NCBI GenBank assembly: GCA_036874045.1
Contig: JAZBRI010000011.1
Coordinates: forward strand, 15,146,001-15,210,000
Direction: 5' to 3'
Length of the DNA: 64,000 nt
From: Cymodocea nodosa
Lineage: Eukaryota > Streptophyta > Magnoliopsida > Alismatales > Cymodoceaceae
The stretch's first letter is position 1. Each line of letters begins with the position of its first letter. A program made the translations under genes and the position numbers. Positions 1-11,304 of this stretch are shown here, in pieces. The notes below the pieces were generated by a model. That model was not told the DNA's origin, made no database searches, and saw only the letters and a program-made list of their open reading frames with translations.

Positions 1-480
1 AACATCATCAAGGAAAAGACCACTATAAATCTAATAAAAGTATTGCTAAATATGTATGAGAAGTCATTAACTTCAAATAAGGCATATCTTATGAGGAGGA
101 TGTTTAACCTTAGAATATCAGAATGAAGGTATGTTATCAATCACATCAATGAGTTTAATACAATTATAACCTAGTTAAGCTTAGTAGAAATGAACTTTGA
201 TGATAAGGTAAATGTATTGATATTGCTATCCTTATTATCATAAAGTTGGTTTGCAATTGTAACCAATGTCAGTAGCTCTTTCAATCATGAGAGGTTGAAG
301 TTGAACAACATTAAGGACTTGATCCTTGGTGAAGATGTTTGTAGGAGAAGTAACTTGTAGGCAAAGACTTTAGGATCTACTCTATAAGTGTCGAGAGTAA
401 AGGAATGAGTCAACAAAGAGGTAGAGGAAAATACTCAAAGTTTAGATAAAAGAGCAAGAAAATGAAGAATGCTATTTAGT
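1..480 (+). mobile_element. Copia-type gag relic (partial, left edge)
   Basis: Conceptual translation of the + strand, with stops and frameshifts, gives the typical plant Copia gag pattern: a segment like 'LLNMYEKSLTSNKAYLMRR', then a region reading 'INEFNTIITQLSLVEMNFDD' and a stretch ending near 'DLILGEDVCRR'. In intact elements these blocks form the gag domain before the zinc knuckle. No zinc knuckle, protease, integrase or LTR is visible, and coding resemblance fades after about 480. The element is dead and cut by the window edge. Family is judged from remembered gag patterns, not a database search. Confidence 0.65.
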
Positions 481-1479
481 AGAAATATTAATAAGTTTAT
501 AATATGTTGTCATATCTAGAAATATTGGAAAATATTAATAATGAGTAATATAATTATCATGACTTTATACTCATTATGTTAGGTATCATAGAGTTGTATT
601 TTACAATTATTGTATTGTTTGTGTATAATTTGATAGTAGTGGCATATATATTTTTATGATATTATTTGTTGAAATAAGTCAAGAACAAAAAAATACTAGT
701 AGATAATATACATAAAGATATTATGATAACTATGTGGGATGGAAGAAATTTTTGATACTATTTTAAAAATTTGTAGTATGATTTTATAAAAAATGTTATT
801 GTACTTATAAACAATTTTTGGTGATCTTCGTACTTTTTTATATGGTAAAACTTCAAATGTATGAACTACAAATTCATATCGTTGTTAAAGTTGTATGTTT
901 TACTATTATGTTCTAAATATTTTATTTTCTAACATTTTATTAAGTATAAATCACTTCTCCAAATTTCAATCTTTTTGACTTCTCGTTGTGTGTGTATAAA
1001 CATTTTTTTTTTTTGACTTTCTATTTTTTATCTTTCTAAACTTTTCATCGAACGAAAGGTTCTCATAGAAAATGTGATAGACATATTTTTGGATATTTAA
1101 TACATGAGGGCAATACAGTCAGATATGGAGTTCATTTTTTTGAAAGAATATTGTTACAACTTAGGTTGAAATGAAGAAGAATAGTTAATAACATGATCAG
1201 TAAGGAGATAACACTTATGTATATTTGGTAAGAATCGTTAAAAGTTTGTCAGTTGTTATGGTCATTAAACTTAACTTTCTTCTTTTAAATACATTGTATT
1301 TGATAAAAGAGTAATGCACATGAAAGTTAAAACCATCAATTTTCCTATTCATTCTATGGTATTGGAGCAACGTCTAAACAGTGAAAAAATTAATTTAGGT
1401 TGATGAAAATCCAAATAATGAAAAAGTGGTTCTAGAATAGAATTCGAAGAATATCTTAATGGTAACTAAACAAATTTGA
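481..1479. other. AT-rich non-coding stretch
   Basis: No open reading frame with family resemblance, no RNA gene and no clear repeat was seen. It could be internal or flanking sequence of the neighbouring Copia and LINE relics, decayed beyond recognition. Confidence 0.5.
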
Positions 1480-3260
1480 ATCACACTTTGGTCATCAAAC
1501 ACAATATACAGCAAATCCTGTCATTAGATTTCCATTTAAAAAATCTACTCATCTGCTGCACTTCGACCAAATGGATAGTTTTATCAATTCTAGCAACTTG
1601 CTAGATTATTCTGCCAATAATGTTAAATTTACTTCATTAAACTTGCAGAATGAAATTACCCAATCAAACCTTAATAGGTTCGTAGTGTCTGCTGATTGAG
1701 ATTCTCTTCACCTTTTAAATTTTATTAACTCTTGGTCTTTACGGCAAAGTTTTAATAAGTTGGTCCTAGACCCATTTGGAAATCCCCCCCCCCACCCCCC
1801 TCCTCTCTCTCTCTTTATTGAACCTGTCAAAAATCTCCCTCATAAGCTTAAATATCGTAAAAAACTAACTATTTTTAGGAAAAAATTAACTTAATAAAGT
1901 CCTCTATTTTCGATATAGATAAAAAAATTGAAACTATCCCCTTCTCATAATGAAAGGATCAATTATTCTCTCTCAAATAGGAACATGGTTACCTCCTTGT
2001 CTATCTAACTTGTAATGGACTGAAGGCAGAGATCTAGAATTCAATAGCTTAAGAAAGACAACTCTAATATTGCCTACTTTCATAAAATTACTCGATGCAG
2101 AGTTAGGAAAGGTTACATTGATCACTACTTCTTCATATTCAATCTTAAAAATGCTCATTAAACATTTTAATTACATCTTCAATAATAACAGCAAGTTAAA
2201 AATTTCTATGAACTAGTCTAGAATATTTTCCAATCAAATCCCAAATCCGGATATTCTTGAACAACCTTTTTCTCTAGAAAAAAATTGAAGCTGCAGCATT
2301 TTTCCTTGTTGGAAATAAATCTCCAGGACCCAATGGTTTCTCAATATTTTTCTTTCAACATTATTGGGAACTAATTAGCCTGGATTTAGTTGAAATGGTA
2401 AATTGTTTTTTTTTTTTTTTCAATTCTGAAGATTTAAATTTTCTGAAGTATATTAACAAAAAAAAGAAGAAGCCCTAATCTGTTAAGGATTATAAACCCA
2501 TTTCTCTTCTAAACAGCTGTTACAAAATCTTAGCTACTAAACTTAGTCCTATCCTTGGCAAAATCATTTCTAATTTTCTATGTGCTTTCCTCAAATTAAA
2601 GTAAGAAACATTCATAATTATTCCTTTGTTATACAAGAAACACTCCATTTTTTATATAACAAAGATCTAAAGAGTCTCCTTCTGAAAATGGATTTTGAGA
2701 AAACTTTTAATAATGTATGTGGACCTTTTTTTGATTATATCAAAAAAAAATAAGTTTTGATAAAGAATGACAGAAATAGATTAAAATGTGTGTCACCTTT
2801 GCTACTTTCTTTGTCCTCATAAATGAAATTTCTAAAGGATATTTCAGAACCTCTAATGTAATTTGACGAGGAGACATTTTATCTCTCTTTTTTTTCTTTT
2901 TCTTTTTTTTTCTTTTTTTCTTTCTTATCATTGCTTTCTTGACCTTTCTTTTCAAAATATTGTTAATTTCAAATGCACATTCATTGTATATCTTCCAAGC
3001 AATCTCAGGTTTTAAAATAAAATTCTAAAAAGGTCCTCAATTATTGGGATAAAACTTCACTGTAATCCAAAATCAATTCAAGGGCTTAAGAATTATTAAC
3101 TTCAGGACTTTCTCTTCTACGCTAAAAGGAGAGGTAGGTTTGATCTCTGGCTAGGCATCATGAAATGCTCTAAAATGCCTCTTCGAAAATCATTAAAGAT
3201 ATTTTTAATTCCAGTTCAATTCATCTATGCAACGGTGAATCTACTCTCTTTCGATATAAA
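1480..3260 (+). mobile_element. Decayed LINE (non-LTR retrotransposon), linker and reverse-transcriptase region
   Basis: Read in shifting + frames, the order matches a plant L1-type ORF2: a pre-RT segment near 2020-2110 (like 'LKKDNSNIAYFHKI'), an RT entry segment near 2320-2400, the motif 'VKDYKPISLLNSCYKIL' near 2480-2535, a segment near 2680-2725 reading 'KMDFEKTFNNVC', and 'INEISKGYFRTSNVIRRGD' near 2820-2875, which corresponds to the RT block usually ending in RQGDPLSP. Many stops and frameshifts show that it cannot be functional. The YADD catalytic box is not visible. The 3' part reappears at about 3840. Confidence 0.75.
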
Positions 3261-3356
3261 TATAAAATTAATTAATCATAAATGAAAAGCAATCAACCCC
3301 CACAACCCCACCCCACCCCACCGGAATTATTAACTCTACTTATTTTTAAATGTTGC

Positions 3357-3695
3357 AGGTCGACGGCCAAGAAGCGGTCACGGACGATCGATCACCGCGT
3401 ATACAAATCGATTTCGATAGGACAGGCCGACACCGACGTCGTACAAGTCTTCTGATTATCTGAATCCTTATCGTCGTACTTATCAATCATTTGTCACATC
3501 GTCTGTCGCGACAGACCATGGCTGAGATCGATCAATCCCCCGTCGGGCGTGATTAGCTCCGATCGAGCGAAGAAGAAGAAATGTCCGTGTCCGATCCTTA
3601 CGAGCGAACGGCACGGCACAGAACCGAAGACCCGCGCCGACCCGAGGTAGCTCTCCTGTTGCATGGACCGACAAACGCCTACATGGCTACCCGTT
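3357..3695. other. CpG-rich island interrupting the LINE relic
   Basis: About 340 bp of GC- and CpG-rich DNA with sharp borders against AT-rich LINE sequence on both sides. It holds a perfect 16-bp palindrome at 3501-3516 (GTCTGTCGCGACAGAC). A 63-codon ORF on the minus strand (3674-3483) has no recognisable domain and is probably chance. It could be a captured gene fragment, a separate insertion, or a surviving piece of another element. No terminal repeats were recognised. Confidence 0.5.
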
Positions 3696-3839
3696 GTTTT
3701 TAAAATTTTATTATAAAAAATATGACATTTAAAGTTGTTACTGTATAAAATCGATTTTGAACTGAATTTTATGTTGCCAAGATTTTTTCAAACGATGAAT
3801 AATTAATTATAAAGCTCTGTGGTTGCAAGATCAGCAAAA

Positions 3840-4260
3840 TTTTATGCTTTCAAGAGAAAACTAGAAAATCTCCTTCCATGTGATATTCGAAATTGTGAAC
3901 ACCATTACTCTAGCTTCAAATGGTGACAAAATTATTTGGAACCCTCACCCTTCATGTGCTTATTCTGTTAAGTCTTATCATAATCCTTTCATGGATGGAG
4001 GAGCTCAATTTGAACTTTATCAAACAGACTTGGAAGTCAAATACCACCTGTTGAAGTAAAAATTCGTTTTTTGGTTTTGTATTCACGACAAATTTCTTAC
4101 TAACGAAAGTATTACAAAAAGAAGATGGTAGAGGGGCACCATCTGTTCTAACTGTAATCTATGTGTTAAAACTTCGAGCGTAATCTTTTCTCAAATGAAA
4201 ATTCTTTATCTCGGCTTTCCTATCAAACCCTAATATCATTTTTTAAACAGACAGAATTCA
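3840..4260 (+). mobile_element. LINE 3' region, zinc-binding RT-associated domain relic
   Basis: Conceptual translation gives a decayed zf-RVT type segment: 'NPHPSCAYSVKSYH' near 3940-3990, then a stretch with 'KFVFWFCIHDKFLTNES' and 'RRW', then C-x2-C-like cysteines near 4140-4165. This is the domain that follows reverse transcriptase in plant LINEs, so it is probably the 3' part of the element at 1480-3260, separated by the CpG-rich island. Stops and frameshifts are present. Confidence 0.6.
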
Positions 4261-5344
4261 ATTAATTGATGTAGCTTTTTGATTGCTCTTATTTGGATTG
4301 ATCATAATAATCACATTTTTTGGTTGTACTGCTATTAAATATTTCCTAGACATTCAATAGGGTGGCTAACTTAACTATTTCCGAGCTAGAAAATCTTGTT
4401 GTAGGCTCTAGTATGGACATTAATTATTAAAGACGCTCAATCTAAATGGAAAGTCCAATTAGGTTGTAATGCAAGACCAATAGCTAAAATCAATAATATC
4501 AGGTCAGTGGCATCCATCTTCTTCTGCAGACGAGAAGATGAAGTTGAAGGAGAAGGCAACGACCGATGTTGTCCCTCTTTTCATGTTTGGGTGTATCTTT
4601 CTATTTTGATCGACTTGTACAACTCTTACTCTACCTCTTTTATGGTGGCGCAATTGTAGTGTTAAACAGCTTTGTTAATTGTAGTGTCAGGAGTCTAATA
4701 CACCAACCACCCGCCAATATTACATCAGAATTCCACGATCTATATTTCATCGCAATGCATCAAGAAGTTAAAATCGCTGATGTTCTTGTGGTTGTGGAGA
4801 CGACGACGACTCCTGAGGTTCGTCAAATAAGAGTGGCTCTTCCATACATAGCTTTTAGGACGTGAAAGTTGGCGTTTTGCATGATTCAGTACATAATGTC
4901 TGCCTTCTGTGATCAAAGGAAAGGGGTATTTGAAATTATTTGATGAATAAGTGGTCGATGTTGTCGTCGTCGTTGCATGGTTCAGGAGAAACGGAAATTT
5001 TTTATTAAAATGATGGAACACAAAAGCGTTAACGATATTAAAAAAAATGTCAACACCACTTTTTAAAGTTTTTTTTTTTTTTTTTTTTTTATAAAAAGAA
5101 GAAGAAGAAGAAGAAGAAGAAGAATGATTTTTATATTTAGTAAATTATAAATTTCGATGAACCGTATATGAATGAATATTAACGAATGGTTATTTGACCG
5201 GATCCTATTTAATGCCACCCCCACGACCAATTCCATCGAATTGAAGGTTGGTGTATGCACACCGCATGCACGCAAGCATTTCTTACGAATTGACTAATTA
5301 ATAACCAATTATTTGAATAAAATGAACTGCCCGATTTAAAAAAA
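4261..5344. other. Non-coding stretch with microsatellites
   Basis: No supported gene. Opposed short ORFs at 4566-4865 (+) and 4740-5021 (-) show no family resemblance. A T-run followed by a run of about nine AAG/GAA units lies near 5068-5123. The rest is unremarkable AT-rich sequence. Confidence 0.5.
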
Positions 5345-5476
5345 TTGAATCAGGCAAATCTACGAAAACGTCCACAACCTTGCAAAAAAGGGAAAACGTC
5401 TCTGCAAAGTTGTTCGATTAAAAAAGAAAAAGAAAAGTTGAATCAGGCAAATCTATGAAAACGTCCACAACCATGT

Positions 5477-5508
<32 letters not shown>

Positions 5509-5820
5509 CACCTCCACTTCAATTTAAAAAAGAAAAAAAAAAATTGAATTAGGCAAACCTATGAAAACGTCCACAACCATGGCAAAAGAAAACGCCCACA
5601 AAGTCGTTCAATTAAAAAAAGAAAGAAAACCTCCGCTTCAATTTGAAAAAGGAAAAAGAAAAAAAAGTTGAATCAGGCAAACCTATGAAAGCGTCCACAA
5701 CCATGAAAAAAAGGAAAGAAAGGGAACGTTCCAAAGCCGTTAGATTTGAAAAAGAGGGAGAGAGAACCTCCATTTCGACTTGAAAAAGAAAAGAGAGAAG
5801 AAAACGTCCACAGAACTTGG
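5345..5820. repeat. Degenerate direct-repeat array upstream of the PP2C gene
   Basis: Four diverged copies of a unit of about 38 bp begin near 5345, 5438, 5544 and 5668, each opening with TTGAATCAGGCAAA (with small changes) and running through AAAACGTCCACAACC. A fifth, partial copy (AAAACGTCCACAGAAC) lies near 5804-5820. Spacings are 93, 106 and 124 bp. A purine-rich linker separates copies, including a GA microsatellite near 5484-5508. The array ends just before the presumed TATA box of the phosphatase gene, so it sits in the proximal promoter. Whether it acts as a regulatory element is inference. Confidence 0.75.
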
Positions 5821-5821
5821 G

Positions 5822-5829
5822 TATTTAAA
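5822..5829 (+). promoter_or_regulatory. Candidate TATA box of the PP2C gene
   Basis: TATTTAAA lies about 60-70 bp upstream of the first ATG at 5892, at a workable distance for a short 5' leader. The placement follows from position and sequence only. Confidence 0.4.
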
Positions 5830-5891
5830 TGAATGCTAATGCGTCGCACTTGTGATCAGAGAGATGCATTGAGCTGCACTAGAGAAAGAAG

Positions 5892-8812
5892 ATGATCGTT
5901 CAACCCAATGATTATTTCATTCGGACGAAGAAGAAGAAGCAGCAGCAGCACTGGTGGTGCTTTTCTCTCGCCATTGCCGCCTTATCGTATCTCTGCAGGT
6001 ACTGCTTCTACGAACCGGTGAAGGACGTCGTCGTGGCGCTTGTGACCATGGTGGGCATGAGCTCCGCCGCCCGAACTTCCACTCCTCCCGCCTCTCCCTG
6101 CCCATCGTCTTCGCCCCTGACCAGCTGGAGAAGGTACGTGGGGACGACGTCGTCTCCCATTCTCCCTCAGAACAAGAGGGCCAAAAAGGCCGGAGACCGC
6201 CACGACGATGAATTCCATCGGCAAGAGTTGTTGGGTCGTCAGAGCACTTGTAATAACAATAACAACAATGACAACAATAATTCTCCGGCTGGGGATGAGA
6301 GCAAGGTGGCGGGCGTGAGTCGCATGATACGGAGGAGACCGTCGAGAATCGTCGTACCAGAGGCGTTCGTGGCCTGTGCTGGCTTTGGGGGGGAAGCGGA
6401 CGAGGGGCCGGAGGAGATTGTGGTCGAGGGAGATGGGTATTGCTTGGCAAGCAAGAAAGGGAAGAAGAAGCTGATGGAGGATGGCCACGGGGTTATGACC
6501 AACATCAATGGTGATCCTATGCAGGTCCGCAGATTAAATATTGCTTCTATCTTTTAATTCTAGCTACTTATCAATACTGTCTACACACACACACACATAT
6601 ATATGTATATACATAATTCCCATCGATGTTACATTTGCTTCTACAAAATTCAAAAAACTCTGCATGATATTGTAAGTGTACGTAATTAAACTAACTCCAC
6701 TCCCAACAATTAACTTAATTCGTTGGAATTATATATCATGTAGATGTTTCGAACCAATTAAGCTTGTTTAAATTTAAATTTTGAATTGGTAAATGTAGTG
6801 TAACTTATGCCTAGCTTTATTAAATTTTGCTTAATCAGTCACATAATGTTTTTTTAATGTTTGATTTTAAAATTTAAATATAATTAATTTTTTCAAACTT
6901 GAGTAAAAAAATTATTTAAGATATGTTTGTTTTTATTATTATTTTAGTTTATTTAAAAAAATCAATGATTTTATTGAATTTTAAGATTTTCTTATTTAAT
7001 TTAAGTGTAGATTTCACTATATATTTACTGCAATTTAATAATAAAATCTACACCGTCAATTCTAACTCCATGTACTTACGAGAAGAAATTATGATATCAT
7101 TAAGAAGTTAATATTTTCTAAAATTTTATGACGCTTAAATTTTACTAACTCGTTTACGATCCTTCAAGGCTTCAACCGGTATTATTTTATGTATTCAAAA
7201 CACATTTAAACTAATAGTTTTTCAATGTCAATATTTTTTTAGAAGTTTCATATTACACTGACAAACTCGTTATTTAGAGTTAATTTCAAACGACTTCAAT
7301 AATTCAAATGATTAAGGACAATAATATTTGCAATTTTCTTAGTTCAAAAATAAATATACGTTGTTTAATAATATTATTATCACCGTTGTAGAAAAATATG
7401 TCAGAGTGGTTTCAATCCTACAATACATACACTTCAATTATGATCGATCGTCTCTCTCTCTCTCTCAACGGACTTTAAAAAGATTTTTTGATTGGCTGGG
7501 TTTGTAAAATATTTGAATAGAAATATGAAGTTAACTTATTCAAATAAGTTTATAATTTCTGTAGACTTGGTCAATTAATTGTAAATGAATCCACCTAGTC
7601 AGTTGTCCATAAATGTTTTTACTTAGTCGACGGTCTTAAATGCATTTACTTGGTCTAACTGCTTGTAAATGTTTTTACTTGGTCAACTGCCTATAAATGT
7701 TTTTTTTTTTTGTAATATACAAGAAGAAGGAATTACAAAATCTATAGAATGACAAAAATGTAACAGGCATATTTTGGAGTGTTCGATGGTCATGGGGGCA
7801 ACGCAGCCGTGGACTTCGTCTCTAAAACATTGGGGAAGAACATTGTGACAGCTTTGATCGAAACAGAAAAGAGTGGTTACTCACCGAACATGGCAATCAG
7901 ATCTGCATATTTGACAACTGACCAAGAATTTCTCAGAAAAGTAAGAGAAAAGCCAAGTTATTTTGAATAGTTCGACGATGTCGTAATGGAATTCTAATGA
8001 CATAATTCTTTAATTTAATTTTTGATATTTCAATTTTACAAATTAATAATAGAATTTGGAGAGCGGGGTGTGTGCTGCCACGGTGTTGATAAAGGACGGC
8101 AAGATATACATAGCAAATGTCGGCGACTGTAGAATTGTCATGAGCAGAAGAAGTGGTTTGGCCCAAACTCTTACCATTGACCATCGTCCTGAAATCATAG
8201 AGGAGCGTAGTCGCATCGAGAAGTCGGTAAGACCATATTATTGACCTAGTCAACAATAAAGTTGGCATACCGTAGATGATAAAATACTACTAAAGCAAAT
8301 GTCATAATTACTGTCTATGCCACGTGTCTTTCGTTCTTTTAGGGAGGGTACGTGTACTGCCACAACGGCGTATGGAGAGTACAGGGGTCGCTGTCGGTAT
8401 CGAGGGCGATCGGGGACTTGCGCTTGAAGAACTGGATCATCTCCGAACCTGAGACCAACGCCCACCGTCTCACCGCCGACTGTGACTTCTTGATCATTGC
8501 TTCCGACGGGCTGTGGTATAAGGTAATTACAACATTCTAAGCCGCCCCCCCCCCCCCTTGCCCTAGCTTGTATTAATTTCTTCTCACAGACACCGTCGTC
8601 GTCGTCGTCAGACTTATAGCTGCTTCAAACCGGCCGGTTTTGTGCATGCAATGCAGGTCACCGATCAGGAGGCGGTGGATTTGGTTCTTAAGCACCGGAT
8701 CGACGGAGTTCGATCCTGCAAAGCTCTTGTCGATGCTTCTTGGAGCAGAGGTTGCAGGGACGATATAACGGTCATGGTGGTGGATCTCACAAGATTTTCA
8801 AGAGATGGCTAA
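5892..8812 (+). CDS. Protein phosphatase 2C, AP2C-like (clade B) type, 5 exons
   Basis: Exons 5892-6524, 7767-7940, 8053-8226, 8343-8522 and 8657-8812 join in frame with GT-AG introns to 438 residues. Metal-dependent Ser/Thr phosphatase; the AP2C group inactivates MAP kinases in stress signalling. Visible motifs: KKKLMED (191-197), DGHGG (218-222), GDCR (293-296), [16 protein letters not shown] in exon 4, ASDGLW (380-385) and RDDITV near 421-426. A basic-then-aliphatic run, RRRPSRIVV (147-155), fits a MAPK-docking (KIM) motif as in AP2Cs. Odd: residue 386 is Tyr where the family has Asp (DGLWD), which may weaken binding of a catalytic metal. The N-terminus has a hydrophobic patch (21-54) and an Asn run (121-130). 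The start is uncertain: Met53 (6048) has a better initiation context than Met1 and lacks the hydrophobic patch. Exon 1 is GC-rich and overlapped by shadow ORFs. Confidence 0.9.
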
Positions 8813-10377
8813 TAATTGTTAGAAAAGAAAATAGTGTGAAAAAGAAGCAAGTGCAAGGTTGAGGCCATTTTTGCATTTAAAATTTTATTATTATTATTAA
8901 ATAATAATAATTTTTTGAAAGTTTATTAGATCGTACATGAAAGTTCAGATAGTCATAAAGATGATGCAATAATCGTGAATTGTCTGAATATGATGTGACC
9001 GTGTTCCTTGCTGTCCGCATGAAGTCTCGAACAAAAAAATTTTATCGGGCGACGAGATTGTGCCGTGCGATTTGTGAAGAGCATTTAAATTTCCAAAACG
9101 GCATGGCGCAACGACCAATTACCATTTAAATTTTTTTTAAAGTAGATGAATACCGTGTCCCAATGGGCCCGACATTTTCCGACCCACAAGAGTATCTGAA
9201 TAAAAAAAATTAGCATCAAATAATATGGAAGGGGCGTTAAAATTCTAAACTATGAAAAATAAAATTATGCATCGATAAAAAAGACAGACGATATACATCA
9301 CACCAACCAATTAAAGTAATTAGTAGGCCCTGAACAGCAGAATAGGACAAGCACATGTCTCGTGACACATTACCGAAGATTCCACGATCGAGCATTGCGA
9401 TTGGCCTCGCGGGATTACCCCAACTCTAGCTTATCCGGATCGTCCATGAATATTGTAAATAACAATAATAATTATTTACATTTCTCCATTAATAAGGACA
9501 ATGACCGTAATTATAAGTATTACAAGAAATTTGAGATTTTGTGGTTCTTGTTTCCTGTCTTTAAGGATAATGATATTGTACATTATTTTATCGTTTACGA
9601 CAGAATATGGTATATATTGTCGATTGCATTAATTATTCTGCTGGTACTTGGATTGAATCTTTTTCGATCCAAACTCATCAATCGGTAGATTACGGGTATG
9701 CATCTAATGTGGGGTTTGTGTTTATAGAAAGTAAATAAAAAAAAATCAACATTAACGTGAATGTTTGTGGTTCAACACCTCATTTTTCCTTGGGAAATTT
9801 TTGAAAAGTCTCTCTTTTTTTTCCTGTTCTGCTCGTGCGATGGCATACACGTCCTTGGTATGTGGCCGTCTCTTGATATGATAGATCAGGTTTGGTTCTT
9901 TCCAAAATTAGAGTTTCAACACGTAAACAAAGAGGTCCCGGGAGGTATGACAGGAACGGAGAAACGAATACTCTCCTGTGTATTTGCCAAATGGAAGAAA
10001 GCTGGTTGTTAAGAAATGGTTCTTCTCGTTTAATGATAACATATGCCTTCGACTGTGATCATTAATTTAGATACATGAATGATAAACTTCGCATTTAAAA
10101 ATACATACTCGTAATTTACAAAATGTAGTCATTTCGTTATGAAACGGAAAGGATAAATATTCAAGTTTTTTCTCTACCCACTACCGTATATTTACCGTCG
10201 ACCACCGCGTTCTTCTTTCGGAACTTTCACAACAACAAAAAGCTTCCAGCAGTTTCTCTGTCAAATTCACTGCCTTGTTTATTTAAACGAGTAGATGGAG
10301 GTGGTGGCAGCACCTCTCCTCGATCCATGACACCACATGTACCAGAGAAACAACAGTGGCAGGGAAAGTGAAGAAGA
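8813..10377. other. Intergenic, no gene seen
   Basis: AT-rich spacer between the phosphatase and MYB genes. It contains the phosphatase 3' end and presumably the MYB promoter. ORFs at 9362-9688 and 9761-10012 show no domain, no homology that I recognise and no splice context, so I leave them out. Confidence 0.5.
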
Positions 10378-11304
10378 ATGCAGCCAGAGATCTTGAGTGG
10401 AGACACAACAGAAGGTAGGCATCTGTAGCTTTGATAATTCCTGCTCGTTTGATTACTGGCTTGGATGTAGATTAGAAAGCCAAGTTTCTAGCCTTCTCCA
10501 GAAATCCAAGAACAATTTAATCACAGGTTTCGGGCCATACTGCGACATGCATGAAAGTTGAATCATTGAGATGCCAATGCTATTTTTTAAAAAAACCTTA
10601 TTACTTTGGATCTCTTTTTGATATTTCACGTTGTCCAACCCAAAGAACATCATCATTAATGGTAGATAACCTAGTTCTTCTTCGTTACCTTATGATAAGA
10701 CTTTCAGAAAGTAAAGACATATATACTGCCTTTTATCAAAAACAAGAAGAACCAACCAACAGCATCTGGCGTAAAATATCATGTTGTATTACGGCAGGAA
10801 TGGAAGACAACTTCGGTGACGCCGAAGAGATCAAGAAGGGAGGATTGCGGGTGGTGGGTTCAGACGATCTGCAGAATAGCTTGAATAAGGGAGAAGGAGA
10901 AGAAAGCTGGTCCGACATCATATCATCTCCAGCAGAAGTAGACCTCATCTGCAGGCTTCATCGTCTTCTAGGAGACAGGCACGTCCAGATTTGACAGTAT
11001 GGGATGCAAATTAACTTCGTTATTCATCTGCAACGAGCGAGTTGGCAATAAATAATTGATAACCAAAAACAGTTTTTTATTATTATCGATAATTAACCTC
11101 ATCTTGTATTCTTCATTTTCTTTCTTAATTTTCAGGTGGGAATTGATAGCAGCGAGGCTTCCAAATAGGAGGGCAGAAGATGTTGAGCATTACTGGAAGA
11201 TGAAGGAGAGAAGGGAGGTTGGTGAGAACAAGCTAATGAAGCCCATCTGTGTAAAATTAAGTCCATCTTTTAGGTTTTCAATGGCAAGCATAAACCTATC
11301 ATAA
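10378..11304 (+). CDS. R3-type single-repeat MYB protein (CPC/TRY-like)
   Basis: Proposed exons 10378-10414, 10798-10978 and 11136-11304 give 128 residues. R3-MYBs such as CAPRICE and TRIPTYCHON lack an activation domain and compete with R2R3-MYBs for bHLH partners, repressing epidermal-cell or pigment programmes. The single repeat runs from ESWSDI through GDR (exon 2) to WELIAARLPNRRAEDVEHYW (exon 3). The bHLH-contact signature [DE]L-x2-[RK]-x3-L-x6-L-x3-R is complete across the exon junction. Exon 1 encodes only 12 residues and rests on a good donor (GAAG|GTAGGC) and an in-frame acceptor at 10797; if it is wrong, translation would start at the ATG at 10800. Odd: the second intron must begin with GC (AG|GCACGT) to give the family-standard GDR-W junction, so it is either a GC-AG intron or a damaged donor. 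No GT alternative restores the frame with the same acceptor. Confidence 0.8.

Noticed and set aside
4566..5021. Opposed ORFs, considered as a transposase fragment
   Set aside because: No catalytic motif could be identified and composition is low-complexity (poly-Thr on the minus strand).
5917..6508. Minus-strand and alternative-frame ORFs over PP2C exon 1
   Set aside because: They arise from GC-rich sequence opposite a real exon; low-complexity products with no domain and no splice continuation.
9362..10012. Two + strand ORFs (108 and 83 codons) between the PP2C and MYB genes
   Set aside because: AT-driven, hydrophobic or low-complexity products with no recognisable family; no splice logic links them to a gene.
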